A stretch of 21,465 nt of DNA from an uncultured Coriobacteriaceae bacterium (GCA_900539675.1 UQDJ01000031.1:1-21465); one strand, 5' to 3'; shown: positions 1 through 6,682, numbered from the stretch's first letter. The notes: a model not told the origin generated them from the sequence alone. Made by a program: numbers and translations.

Positions 1-31
1 TACTGCGGTGTAGTCCGTGGGAGGATAGGGC

Positions 32-57
32 GTTCTGCTCATGCAGGGCACTTTTTT
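32..57 (+). terminator. Probable intrinsic terminator of a gene left of the window
   Basis: GTTCTGC (32-38) pairs with GCAGGGC (43-49) around a TCAT loop, with two G-U pairs. Six T residues follow at 52-57. The stem is moderate and the gene it would serve lies outside the window. Confidence 0.45.
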
Positions 58-153
58 ATGTCATAAGTAGTTTTCTTTTTTTGGCCGCATTGTTATTTCC
101 TTCCCCGATCTTTTAGTTAGTATTCAACGACTAGTGCAGTGAGTCTGCTTCCT

Positions 154-183
154 GTGAACTATCTTCACTTTTGATAGCTTCAC
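154..183. promoter_or_regulatory. Nested dyad upstream of lysR1
   Basis: GTGAA-N5-TTCAC (154-168) is a perfect dyad. A larger dyad pairs GTGAACTATC (154-163) with GATAG-C-TTCAC (173-183), with one extra base in the right arm. TTCAC therefore occurs twice, 15 bp apart. Its position about 150 bp before a LysR gene suits an operator, but the regulator is unknown. Confidence 0.35.
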
Positions 184-328
184 AATATAAACCCATTTCT
201 TTTGAGTGGAATTCTGTTATATTCGAATAGGTCCTTTCCACGGGCATTTTTACCTGTTCGTGCCAGCCGCTAGGACTATCAACGTTGAGGAAGAGGCAAC
301 GTTAATTTGGAGAGGTAGGCTAAATTAG

Positions 329-1318
329 ATGAACCTTGCACAGCTGTATTATTTTCGTATGCTTGCTCAGTACGAGCACTACGGGAAGGCTGCGGAAGCC
401 CTTTATATTACTCAACCTTCTCTTTCTAATTCGATTAAGAATTTGGAGAAAGAGATCGGGGTACCGTTTTTTGAACGTGTTGGCCGTAATGTTCGTTTAA
501 CTGAATACGGTGAAGAATTCAATAAACATATCTGTCTTGCGCTCGATGAAATTGATAAGGCTGTCGAAATAATGCGCGCCTATAATTCGGGTTTGAGTGG
601 TCGCATTCGCATCGGTGTCGTTATCAGTATTCAGCGTAATTATTTGCCTCGCCTTTTGAGCACCTTTAAGGGCGCTTTTGGTGAGGATGTTGTCTTTGAT
701 ATCTATCAAGGTACTACCTATGAATGTTTAAAGGGTTTAGCTGACGGAAAATACGATGTCGTATTCTGTGGCAAATTAGATGATGTGAGCGACGATATTG
801 AATTTATCCCTCAGTTCTCACAGAACGTGGTGCTTGCCGTCAACGCAAACAACCCGCTTGCCAAGCGCGATGTCATTTCTCTGCGTGAACTTAAAGACGT
901 AAAGTTAACGTCGTATCGCTCTCATTCCTACGCTCATACGGTATTTGAAGGTCTTTTTAAGACGTATGGCTTGGAAATTGATCAGGGTTTTGATGACGAA
1001 ATTAGCGCTGCTTCGTTGGTTGCGTCTGACCGTAATACGGTTGCAGTGATATTGGAAACCTTGGACGATCTATCCCTTGAGAACTTTGTCACGGTCCCTA
1101 TTGCCGAGCTCCGTGAGCCGTTTCATATTATTTATCTGGCCTACAACAAGAAGTCATTCCATTCGCATTTGGTGGAAGAGTTCATCAAGTTTACCCAACG
1201 CCATATCAAGTTTCCATCGGGTATTGTTCCGCTCGAAGAAAGCTACTTGAAGCGTCCTACTTCTTCTAAACCTCTTGGTGATGGAGAAAGTACGGATGAT
1301 GCTGATAGTCTCAATTAA
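329..1318 (+). CDS. LysR-family transcriptional regulator (lysR1)
   Basis: This 329-residue protein is a DNA-binding regulator of the LysR family. The winged helix-turn-helix occupies residues 1-60 and contains the typical block AALYITQPSLSNSIKNLE-like sequence (AEALYITQPSLSNSIK). A substrate-binding domain follows from about residue 90, beginning GRIRIGVVISIQ. Start: MNLAQLYYF is the usual LysR beginning, although the GGAGAGG at 309-315 sits 13 nt from the ATG, which is long. About 43 of the first 60 residues match the second LysR at 8097, so both may recognise related DNA. It lies just upstream of, and in the same direction as, the dehydrogenase/CoA-transferase cluster and is the obvious candidate regulator of it. 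A terminator follows at once, so it is its own transcription unit. The C-terminal 20 or so residues are polar and look disordered. Confidence 0.93.
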   Translation: MNLAQLYYFRMLAQYEHYGKAAEALYITQPSLSNSIKNLEKEIGVPFFERVGRNVRLTEYGEEFNKHICLALDEIDKAVEIMRAYNSGLSGRIRIGVVISIQRNYLPRLLSTFKGAFGEDVVFDIYQGTTYECLKGLADGKYDVVFCGKLDDVSDDIEFIPQFSQNVVLAVNANNPLAKRDVISLRELKDVKLTSYRSHSYAHTVFEGLFKTYGLEIDQGFDDEISAASLVASDRNTVAVILETLDDLSLENFVTVPIAELREPFHIIYLAYNKKSFHSHLVEEFIKFTQRHIKFPSGIVPLEESYLKRPTSSKPLGDGESTDDADSLN

Positions 1319-1329
1319 TAACTATGTCT

Positions 1330-1356
1330 AGGCTCGACTTACGTCGGGCCTTTTTT
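1330..1356 (+). terminator. Intrinsic terminator of lysR1
   Basis: GGCTCGAC (1331-1338) pairs with GTCGGGCC (1343-1350) with one G-U pair and a TTAC loop, followed by six T residues (1351-1356). It begins 12 bases after the lysR1 stop codon. Confidence 0.85.
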
Positions 1357-1520
1357 ATAAGGATTCCTAAACTGATATCACATTATTGGGTCTTAAAGAG
1401 GCCATTCAGAGGCCCAAACAATAACGGTCGTCAAATACTCAAATCGCAAGAAAATGCAAGGCATAAATGTTTTATTGGCAGCTGTAATACACACGAACGG
1501 GTTTGCTCTCACTCATCGTG

Positions 1521-1552
1521 AATGTGTTCATAGTTGGTGACTATGAAACATT
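1521..1552. promoter_or_regulatory. LysR-type operator (T-N11-A dyad) upstream of the SDR operon
   Basis: TTCATAGT (1527-1534) and ACTATGAA (1540-1547) form a perfect 8-bp inverted repeat around TGGTG. It extends to AATGT (1521-1525) and ACATT (1548-1552) with one bulged G. The core ATAG-N7-CTAT with T1531-N11-A1543 is the classic LysR recognition form. The same ATAG-N7-CTATGAAA occurs before the acyl-CoA dehydrogenase. The centre lies 234 bp upstream of the SDR start. Confidence 0.75.
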
Positions 1553-1681
1553 TCGGAAAAACTGGGATTTTGCTCAAACCGATATATTGCGCATTAGTAA
1601 TAGGTTCAAACCAATAGATCTAAGCAAATAATATTCCTGTTCGCTATTGAATTTCATTACTAGACAATTAGACCCAATTCC

Positions 1682-1696
1682 TGTTCTGGCAGAACA
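1682..1696. promoter_or_regulatory. 15-bp palindrome in the SDR operon leader
   Basis: TGTTCTG-G-CAGAACA is a perfect palindrome, 75 bp before the SDR start. Its left part belongs to a repeated ATTCCTGTTC (1633-1642, 1677-1686). It could be a second operator or a leader hairpin. The binding factor is unknown. Confidence 0.4.
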
Positions 1697-1770
1697 TATC
1701 AAGTGTCAAAGAAAGAAACGAGAGAGATGGAGAAGGGCTCTCTTGTAATAAGAAAGAGGAGGAGTTTTTT

Positions 1771-2562
1771 ATGGCTAATTGGTTCGCAAAGCAGCCAAAA
1801 GAACATCTTGCAGGTAAGTGCGCTGTCGTAGTAGGCGGCAACTCTGGTATCGGCAAGGCCGCTGCTGAAGCAATCGCAGCTGCTGGTGCAAACATGGTTA
1901 TCGCTGGTGTACCTGAGCAGGGTTGCATCGACGAGGCTGAAGCTCTGAAGAAGGAAGGCACCAACGCAGTAGGCGTTGCATGCGACGTTACCAGCCAGGA
2001 ATCCATCGACAACGTAATCAAGGTTGCTGAGGAAAACTTCGGTCAGATCGACATCCTCGTATCTTCCGCAGGCATTTCTCTGCCCCGTATGAACTCTGTT
2101 GAGGTTAAGCCTGAGCAGTGGGATAAGCTGTTCAGCATCAACCTGAAGGGCAACTTCTTCCTGATGGCATCCGTTGCTCGCGCTATGGAAGCTAAGGGTG
2201 TACATGGCAAGATGGTTGTTGTTGCATCTGCTCGTGGCATCAACTCTATGGAGAACATTGCTCCTTACTGCATCGCTAAGGCTGGCGTAATGGGCATGGT
2301 TCGTTCTTTGGCTGTTGACCTGGCTAAGAAGAACATCATTGTAAACGGCATTGCACCTGGTTATGTTCTGACCCCAATGGTAGAAAAGGTATTCGAAGAG
2401 CAGCCTCAGCAGAAGGCATACGTACAGTCTCGTACTCCACTGCCGAACTATATGGGCTCCTTGGACGAAATGGCTGCAGCAATTCTGCATCTCGTTCTTC
2501 CTGTTACCGAGTACACCACTGGTCAGACCCTGATCCTCGATGGTGGCTGGTCCATTCAGTAA
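1771..2562 (+). CDS. Short-chain dehydrogenase/reductase (classical SDR)
   Basis: This 263-residue cytosolic NAD(P)-dependent oxidoreductase of the classical SDR family should interconvert a hydroxyl and a keto group. Visible motifs are the nucleotide-binding GGNSGIG (residues 22-28), D72, SSAG (98-101, in place of the usual NNAG), N124, and the catalytic S153, Y166 and K170 with the standard 13-residue Ser-Tyr spacing. The C-terminal TTGQTLILDGGWS is typical of FabG-like SDRs. The length is normal. The start has a strong GGAGGAG six bases upstream. It is the first gene of the cluster, with a zinc-dependent dehydrogenase 92 bp downstream and a hairpin between them. The substrate cannot be read from the sequence. 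Its place next to CoA-transferases suggests a hydroxy acid, hydroxyacyl-CoA or an alcohol precursor. Confidence 0.92.
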   Translation: MANWFAKQPKEHLAGKCAVVVGGNSGIGKAAAEAIAAAGANMVIAGVPEQGCIDEAEALKKEGTNAVGVACDVTSQESIDNVIKVAEENFGQIDILVSSAGISLPRMNSVEVKPEQWDKLFSINLKGNFFLMASVARAMEAKGVHGKMVVVASARGINSMENIAPYCIAKAGVMGMVRSLAVDLAKKNIIVNGIAPGYVLTPMVEKVFEEQPQQKAYVQSRTPLPNYMGSLDEMAAAILHLVLPVTEYTTGQTLILDGGWSIQ

Positions 2563-2578
2563 CTTGTAGTTACCACAT

Positions 2579-2616
2579 CTGCCGGCTTGCGGCTTAAAGT
2601 AACCTCAAGCCGGCAG
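2579..2616 (+). terminator. Intercistronic hairpin between the SDR and MDR genes
   Basis: CTGCCGGCTTG (2579-2589) and CAAGCCGGCAG (2606-2616) form a perfect 11-bp stem with a 16-base loop. Only a broken T run (TTTTCTT) follows 10 bases later, so it may be a partial terminator or an RNA-stabilising element setting different levels of the two enzymes. Confidence 0.5.
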
Positions 2617-2654
2617 CTTCATGCAGTTTTCTTACATGAAAGGAAGTCTCACCG

Positions 2655-3710
2655 ATGGAAGGTAAGATGAATGCTGTTCTCATGACCGAACCTAAGGCTG
2701 GTGCATGGGAGTATCGCGAGGATGTTGACATTCCTCAGATTAAGGATGACGAAGTACTGCTCGAGATCAAGGCTTGCGGTATTTGCGGCACCGACCATTC
2801 TTTGTATGGCTGGAACGAAGCAATCGCTGCTTCTTATAACATTCAGTTCCCAGCAATCTTTGGTCATGAGTTCTCTGGCGTAATTGCTGAAGTTGGCAAG
2901 AATGCTCCTAAGAACCTCAAGGTAGGTATGCGTGTTACCGCTAACCCAGTTCTTTACGATAACACCTGCCCCTACTGCGAACGCGGCATGGTAAACATTT
3001 GCGATAACCGTCCTTTCTATGGCACCGACCTGCCAGGCGCATTCGCAAAGTACATGGCAATCCGTGCTACTAACGTAATTCCTCTGCCTGACTCCGTATC
3101 CTTTGTACAGGGTGCTTTGATGGAGCCTTTGGGAGTTGCACTGAACGCTGTAGAGCGTGTACATCCTGAACCAGGCGACACCGCATTGGTAATGGGCCCT
3201 GGCCCAATCGGTCTGTTGATGGTTGCTGTTCTGAAGCAGGCTTACGGTATCAAGAAGGTACTGTGCTCTGGTTTGGCAAATGACAAGAAGCGTCTTGAAG
3301 TTGCTGAAAAGCTCGGCGCAATCACCATCAATGGTTCTGAATGCGACGTAATTGAAAAGGTTAAGGAACTCACGGACGGCAAGGGTCCAAATGTTATCCT
3401 CGACGCAGCTGGTCACTGGACGGTAGTAGAACAGGCTGTTCAGATGGTAGCTAAGAATGGCCGCATTGGCATCACCGGTTTGCCCGCAAAGCCTTCTACG
3501 CTTCCTATGACCCCGATCGCAATGCGTCAGATTAGCATTGTTGGTTCTCGTGCTTACGAGCGTAAGCATTGGTCTCAGGGCTTGAACCTGTTGGCTAACG
3601 GTCTCGACGTATCCTTGGTATCCAACTTCGTTCTTCCTTTGAAGGATTGGAAGAAGGGTATGGAGCTCATCGACGCTGGCGAAGGTCTGCGCGTTATCCT
3701 CGAGCCGTAA
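2655..3710 (+). CDS. Zinc-dependent medium-chain alcohol dehydrogenase (MDR)
   Basis: This 351-residue NAD(P)-dependent dehydrogenase belongs to the threonine/sorbitol dehydrogenase-like branch of the MDR family. Catalytic zinc ligands are recognisable as C44 (in GICGTDH), H71-E72 (in GHEFSG) and E157 (in MEPLG). The Rossmann motif GPGPIG is at 181-186. The structural-zinc lobe has C105, C108 and C116, but the first of the usual four cysteines is replaced by D102. Two starts are possible: 2655 (GGAAG eight bases upstream) or 2667 (preceded by GGAAGG). The difference is four residues. It shares a transcription unit with the upstream SDR and ends before a terminator. The substrate is unknown. 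An alcohol or polyol/hydroxy acid is expected from the family. Confidence 0.92.
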   Translation: MEGKMNAVLMTEPKAGAWEYREDVDIPQIKDDEVLLEIKACGICGTDHSLYGWNEAIAASYNIQFPAIFGHEFSGVIAEVGKNAPKNLKVGMRVTANPVLYDNTCPYCERGMVNICDNRPFYGTDLPGAFAKYMAIRATNVIPLPDSVSFVQGALMEPLGVALNAVERVHPEPGDTALVMGPGPIGLLMVAVLKQAYGIKKVLCSGLANDKKRLEVAEKLGAITINGSECDVIEKVKELTDGKGPNVILDAAGHWTVVEQAVQMVAKNGRIGITGLPAKPSTLPMTPIAMRQISIVGSRAYERKHWSQGLNLLANGLDVSLVSNFVLPLKDWKKGMELIDAGEGLRVILEP

Positions 3711-3853
3711 AAATATTCCTGACCTTGCGTTTTTCTGACCGTCAGATAAGGTGAAAGTGCGCAAGGATGAAGGAGGGGTACTGACACCTTCGGTGCCGGT
3801 ACCCTTTTCCGTCTAAAATGGGTTCATAAGTGTTTTACTAGTTAGGAGTAACT
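3711..3853 (+). other. Structured spacer between the MDR gene and the first CoA-transferase gene
   Basis: CCTTGCG (3723-3729) can pair with CGCAAGG (3760-3766), enclosing the hairpin TCTGA-CCG-TCAGA (3734-3746). An alternative pairing of ACCTT (3722-3726) with AAGGT (3748-3752) excludes the outer stem. These precede the terminator at 3776-3808. The arrangement resembles an attenuator or structured 3' end. I do not recognise a known riboswitch class. Confidence 0.4.
3776..3808 (+). terminator. Intrinsic terminator after the MDR gene
   Basis: GGGTAC (3776-3781) pairs with GTACCC (3799-3804). The stem continues through T-G, G-C, one A-C mismatch and CACC/GGTG to a TTC loop, and is followed by TTTT (3805-3808). 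The CoA-transferase gene begins 45 bases later, so read-through may supply part of its expression. Confidence 0.7.
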
Positions 3854-5170
3854 ATGGCAGGATTAGAAGGAGTAAAGGTTGTTGAGCTTACCCAGTATGC
3901 AGCAGGTCCTGCAGCTGGTCGTGCTCTGGCCGAAATGGGCGCAACAGTAATCAAGGTTGAGCCTTTCACCGGTGACGAACAGCGTACCCAGGGTATGGCT
4001 TGGGGTATGGCTTTCCGTACCGAATTTGATGACGTGGCTTATGACTGCGGTTCTTTCAACAAGGAATGGACTGCTATTAACTGCAAGAACCCTGAGGGTC
4101 TTGAAGTGATGTATCACCTGCTGGAAACTGCAGACATCTTCCTTACTTCTCTGCGTTCTGGTGCTCTCAAGCGCCTCGGTCTTGACTATGAGACCCTGCA
4201 TGCAAAGTTCCCTCGCTTGGTATGGGCTCAGAACCGTGGTTACGGCGAATTTGGTCCTATGAAGGACGCTAAGGGCTTTGACGCAACGGCATTTGCTGCA
4301 CGTTCTGGCTTCGTAAGTGCTATTCCTCAGGCTAATGCTCGCTATGAGCCGGGCAATTCTCCTATTGCATTTGGCGACTGGAACACCGGCTGCGCTTTGG
4401 CAGCAGGCATCCTGGCTGCCTATGCTGGCGCACTGCGCACCGGCAAGGGCGATAAGGTAACCGGTTCTCTGTATCACACCGGTACCTGGGGCATGACCTC
4501 TGCCTTGGTAGCACAGCAGCAGGGTTGCGATTACCCGAAGGACCGCATGGAAGCAAAGTGCCCAACGAACAACTCTTATGTTTCTTCCGACGGTATTTGG
4601 TTCCTCATGTGCTTCGGCAACTACAACAAGTATTGCAAGCTGGTATTCGATACCCTGGAAATGGATCCTCACTGGGCTGCAGACGAAGAAACCAACACGC
4701 TGGAAGCTTTGGCAGAGAACGGCAAGTATGTTGACGTTGTTGCTGAAATGCACAAGGCATGCAAGAAGTTCACGTTTGATGAACTGCAGAAGCGCTTCCG
4801 TGAGAACGATATTCCGTTCGAGAAGATTCAGACCGTTAAGGATGTTCTGTCTGACCAGGAAGCATTCGACAACGACCAGTTGCGCTATGTAACCTACGAA
4901 GATCAGGGTCCTTCCAGCCCCTTCGGCGAAAAGACCGACTACATCATTACCACGATGCCGTTCCGTCTGGACAGCATTGGTGATCCTGTGCTGTATCGTA
5001 GCCGTCCGACCGGTTATGACACCCGCAAGATTTTGAATGAGTATGGCTACGATGACGCTTCGGTAGATAAGCTGATTGCTGATGGTGCGGTAATGGAATA
5101 CACCGGCGATCCGCTGCCTGAAGCAGTTTTGAAGCCTTCTTATGGTCCTCACTCCAAGAAGAAGAACTAA
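3854..5170 (+). CDS. Family III CoA-transferase, FldA/HadA-like (CaiB/BaiF superfamily)
   Basis: This 438-residue enzyme moves CoA between carboxylic acids. The N-terminal GVKVVELTQYAAGPAAGR and ATVIKVEP are family III hallmarks. The catalytic aspartate that forms the acyl-enzyme anhydride is D143 in GFDATAFAARSG. Blocks such as ADIFLTSLRSGALKRLGLDY, GYGEFGP and NDIPFEKIQT closely resemble, from memory, FldA (cinnamoyl-CoA:phenyllactate CoA-transferase) and HadA (2-hydroxyisocaproate CoA-transferase) more than carnitine CaiB. That points to an aromatic or branched 2-hydroxy or 2-enoic acid, though the specific acid is inference. The start has TTAGGAG 5 bases upstream. The second CaiB/BaiF gene follows after 15 bases, so the two are co-transcribed. 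The C-terminal 30 residues are lysine- and proline-rich and poorly conserved in the family. Confidence 0.9.
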   Translation: MAGLEGVKVVELTQYAAGPAAGRALAEMGATVIKVEPFTGDEQRTQGMAWGMAFRTEFDDVAYDCGSFNKEWTAINCKNPEGLEVMYHLLETADIFLTSLRSGALKRLGLDYETLHAKFPRLVWAQNRGYGEFGPMKDAKGFDATAFAARSGFVSAIPQANARYEPGNSPIAFGDWNTGCALAAGILAAYAGALRTGKGDKVTGSLYHTGTWGMTSALVAQQQGCDYPKDRMEAKCPTNNSYVSSDGIWFLMCFGNYNKYCKLVFDTLEMDPHWAADEETNTLEALAENGKYVDVVAEMHKACKKFTFDELQKRFRENDIPFEKIQTVKDVLSDQEAFDNDQLRYVTYEDQGPSSPFGEKTDYIITTMPFRLDSIGDPVLYRSRPTGYDTRKILNEYGYDDASVDKLIADGAVMEYTGDPLPEAVLKPSYGPHSKKKN

Positions 5171-5185
5171 AAGGAGATATCACTG

Positions 5186-6418
5186 ATGGCACGTGCTACT
5201 ACACCTTTTTCTGGACTGACCGTCCTTGACTTCTCTCGTTACCTTCCTGGTGGCTATGCAACGCAGGTTCTCGCAGACTTGGGCGCAACCGTAATCAAGG
5301 TTGAAGACACCGGTCTGGGCGATTTCATGCGTCATGACTATCCTACGATGGGTGGCGGCATTTCTTATTACATCACCGCTCTGGGGCGTAACAAGAAGTC
5401 CATCTCTTTGAACCTTAAGGACGAAGAAGTTGTTGATTGGTTCTTGAAGATGGCCAAGGAAGCTGACGTTATCGTAGAGAGCTTCCGTCCTGGCGTAACC
5501 AAGAAGTTGGGCATTGACTATGAAACGGTTAACAAGATTAACCCGGGCATTATTTATTGCTCCATCTCCGGTTACGGTGCTGAAGATCCTCGCTCTAAGA
5601 AGGCTCAGCATGACTTGAACATGCAGGCTACAAGTGGTTATCTGTCCGTAAATCACGGCGGTACTTCTCCGTTGCACCTCTGCGACCTGTCTTCTGGCAT
5701 GGTAGCTGGTCAGGCAATTTTGGCTGCACTGTATGCTCGCGAGCAGACTGGCAAGGGCACCTACATTGATACCTCTATGTTTGACTGCTTTGTATGGTGG
5801 AATTCATTGCTGGATTCCCGTTGGTGCTTCAACGGTGGCCAGTGCACGAAGGATGACCTTGAGTATCCTTCCACGGCATACAACGTGTATGAGACCAAGG
5901 ACGGCGGCAAGCTTGCTCTTGGCATGGTTGAGCCCAAGTTCTGGGAGCCGTTCTGCGATGCTATTGGTCATCCAGAAATTAAGCCTGACGGTTTGAAGCG
6001 CCGCTGGGAAGCTCCTGAATCCTTTAAGGTAGTCGAGGAAGTAATCAAGTCCAAGACCACCGATGAATGGATGAAGTGGCTGGAGGACAAGGACTTCTGC
6101 ATTGCTAAGGTAAATACCAAGACCGAAGCTGTTGAGCAGATAACCCGCGAGAATCCTGAAGCATTGGCTTGGGTTGACTTCCCGCGTGTTGGCCGCGTAC
6201 TGCAGACTGGCCTGCCTCATCATCTGTCCACGATTCCTGTTAATATCGCTGATTTCGAGGAAGTATCTCCTCTGGGTGCTGACACTGCTGAGTATCTCAA
6301 GAAGGTTGGCGCAGATGACGAAACCATCGCTCGTCTGAAGGAAAAGGGCTCCATCCGCTTAGGTGACGATATCAAGCCTGAAGAGGATCGTGCTCCGATT
6401 TTCCCGTTGGATAAGTAA
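5186..6418 (+). CDS. CaiB/BaiF-family protein, possible alpha-methylacyl-CoA racemase
   Basis: This 410-residue protein is a second family III CoA-transferase-fold enzyme. The N-terminal region has GLTVLDFSRYLPGG and ATVIKVED, and ESFRPGV (98-104) is the usual CoA-binding block. At the catalytic position it reads QHDLNMQATSG, giving H142-D143, with D167 in LHLCDLSSG. Alpha-methylacyl-CoA racemases have His126-Asp127 and Asp156 (mycobacterial numbering) at these places, whereas CoA-transferases usually have Tyr or Phe before the aspartate. It may therefore epimerise a 2-methyl- or 2-aryl-acyl-CoA, or still be a transferase. AAGGAG lies 10 bases before the start, and 15 bases separate it from the upstream CoA-transferase. 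A strong terminator follows. A pair of paralogues could also be the two subunits of a heteromeric transferase. Confidence 0.85.
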   Translation: MARATTPFSGLTVLDFSRYLPGGYATQVLADLGATVIKVEDTGLGDFMRHDYPTMGGGISYYITALGRNKKSISLNLKDEEVVDWFLKMAKEADVIVESFRPGVTKKLGIDYETVNKINPGIIYCSISGYGAEDPRSKKAQHDLNMQATSGYLSVNHGGTSPLHLCDLSSGMVAGQAILAALYAREQTGKGTYIDTSMFDCFVWWNSLLDSRWCFNGGQCTKDDLEYPSTAYNVYETKDGGKLALGMVEPKFWEPFCDAIGHPEIKPDGLKRRWEAPESFKVVEEVIKSKTTDEWMKWLEDKDFCIAKVNTKTEAVEQITRENPEALAWVDFPRVGRVLQTGLPHHLSTIPVNIADFEEVSPLGADTAEYLKKVGADDETIARLKEKGSIRLGDDIKPEEDRAPIFPLDK

Positions 6419-6483
6419 TGTTCATATTGCATCAGATCCATTTGTGAACATGCTTTGCAAATGGTGAGGGGTACTGATGAGTT

Positions 6484-6514
6484 GGGACGCTTCGAAACGG
6501 AGCGTCCCTTCTTT
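6484..6514 (+). terminator. Intrinsic terminator after the second CaiB/BaiF gene
   Basis: GGGACGCTTCG (6484-6494) pairs with CGGAGCGTCCC (6498-6508), 11 bp with one G-U pair and an AAA loop, then TTCTTT. It closes the CoA-transferase transcription unit. Confidence 0.88.
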
Positions 6515-6622
6515 ATATTGGGCGAACTTTTATAGAGAATAAGCCCTTGTCTTTAGGCAAAAAGCGAACATGTTATTTGAACGTGTTTACGTAAGCGGAG
6601 TGAATCGTTTCGCGAATGTCAA

Positions 6623-6653
6623 TATATAAATAGCCTGGTCCTATGAAATATAT
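6623..6653. promoter_or_regulatory. LysR-type operator upstream of the acyl-CoA dehydrogenase
   Basis: ATAG (6630-6633), seven bases, CTATGAAA (6641-6648) give T6631-N11-A6643. ATATAT flanks both sides. The ATAG-N7-CTATGAAA form is shared with the box at 1530-1548. The centre is 146 bp before the acyl-CoA dehydrogenase start. Confidence 0.7.
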
Positions 6654-6669
6654 CTATTCAAAAAATATA

Positions 6670-6682
6670 TAGGAAATTCCTA
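6670..6682. promoter_or_regulatory. 13-bp palindrome upstream of the acyl-CoA dehydrogenase
   Basis: TAGGAA-A-TTCCTA is a perfect palindrome that also fits T-N11-A. It lies 39 bp centre-to-centre downstream of the LysR-type box and could be the secondary (activation) site often seen for LysR regulators. Confidence 0.45.

Larger units (their letters stand above)
1..328. other. Non-coding left edge and lysR1 upstream region
   Basis: I see no supportable gene here. The stretch holds a probable terminator of an upstream + strand gene (32-57), a nested dyad at 154-183, the 10-bp palindrome TATTCGAATA at 220-229, and two copies of the palindrome AACGTT at 281-286 and 298-303, 17 bp apart, just before the lysR1 ribosome binding site. 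These are candidate operator sites for lysR1, possibly for autoregulation, but nothing identifies the protein that binds them. Confidence 0.6.
1319..1770. other. Long regulatory intergenic region before the SDR operon
   Basis: No gene is supported in these 452 bases. They hold the lysR1 terminator (1330-1356), a direct repeat AGAGGCC at 1397-1403 and 1408-1414, the LysR-type box (1521-1552), near-identical direct repeats TCAAACC(G/A)ATA at 1574-1584 and 1606-1616 (32 bp apart, about three helical turns), a repeated ATTCCTGTTC at 1633-1642 and 1677-1686, and a 15-bp palindrome at 1682-1696. The density of sites suggests a tightly controlled promoter with a long 5' leader. Confidence 0.7.

Noticed and set aside
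1324..1521. 65-codon frame after lysR1
   Set aside because: It starts within the lysR1 terminator region, has no ribosome site and contains repeats that look regulatory.
3823..3828. TTCATA half-site of the LysR box before the first CoA-transferase
   Set aside because: Only one half is present, with no convincing partner at the right spacing.
3863..5152. 429-codon stop-free frame on the - strand opposite the first CoA-transferase
   Set aside because: It lacks any recognisable domain or ribosome site and is explained by the biased codon use of the + strand gene. The same applies to the long antisense frames at 2649-3764, 1699-2490 and 6762-7676.
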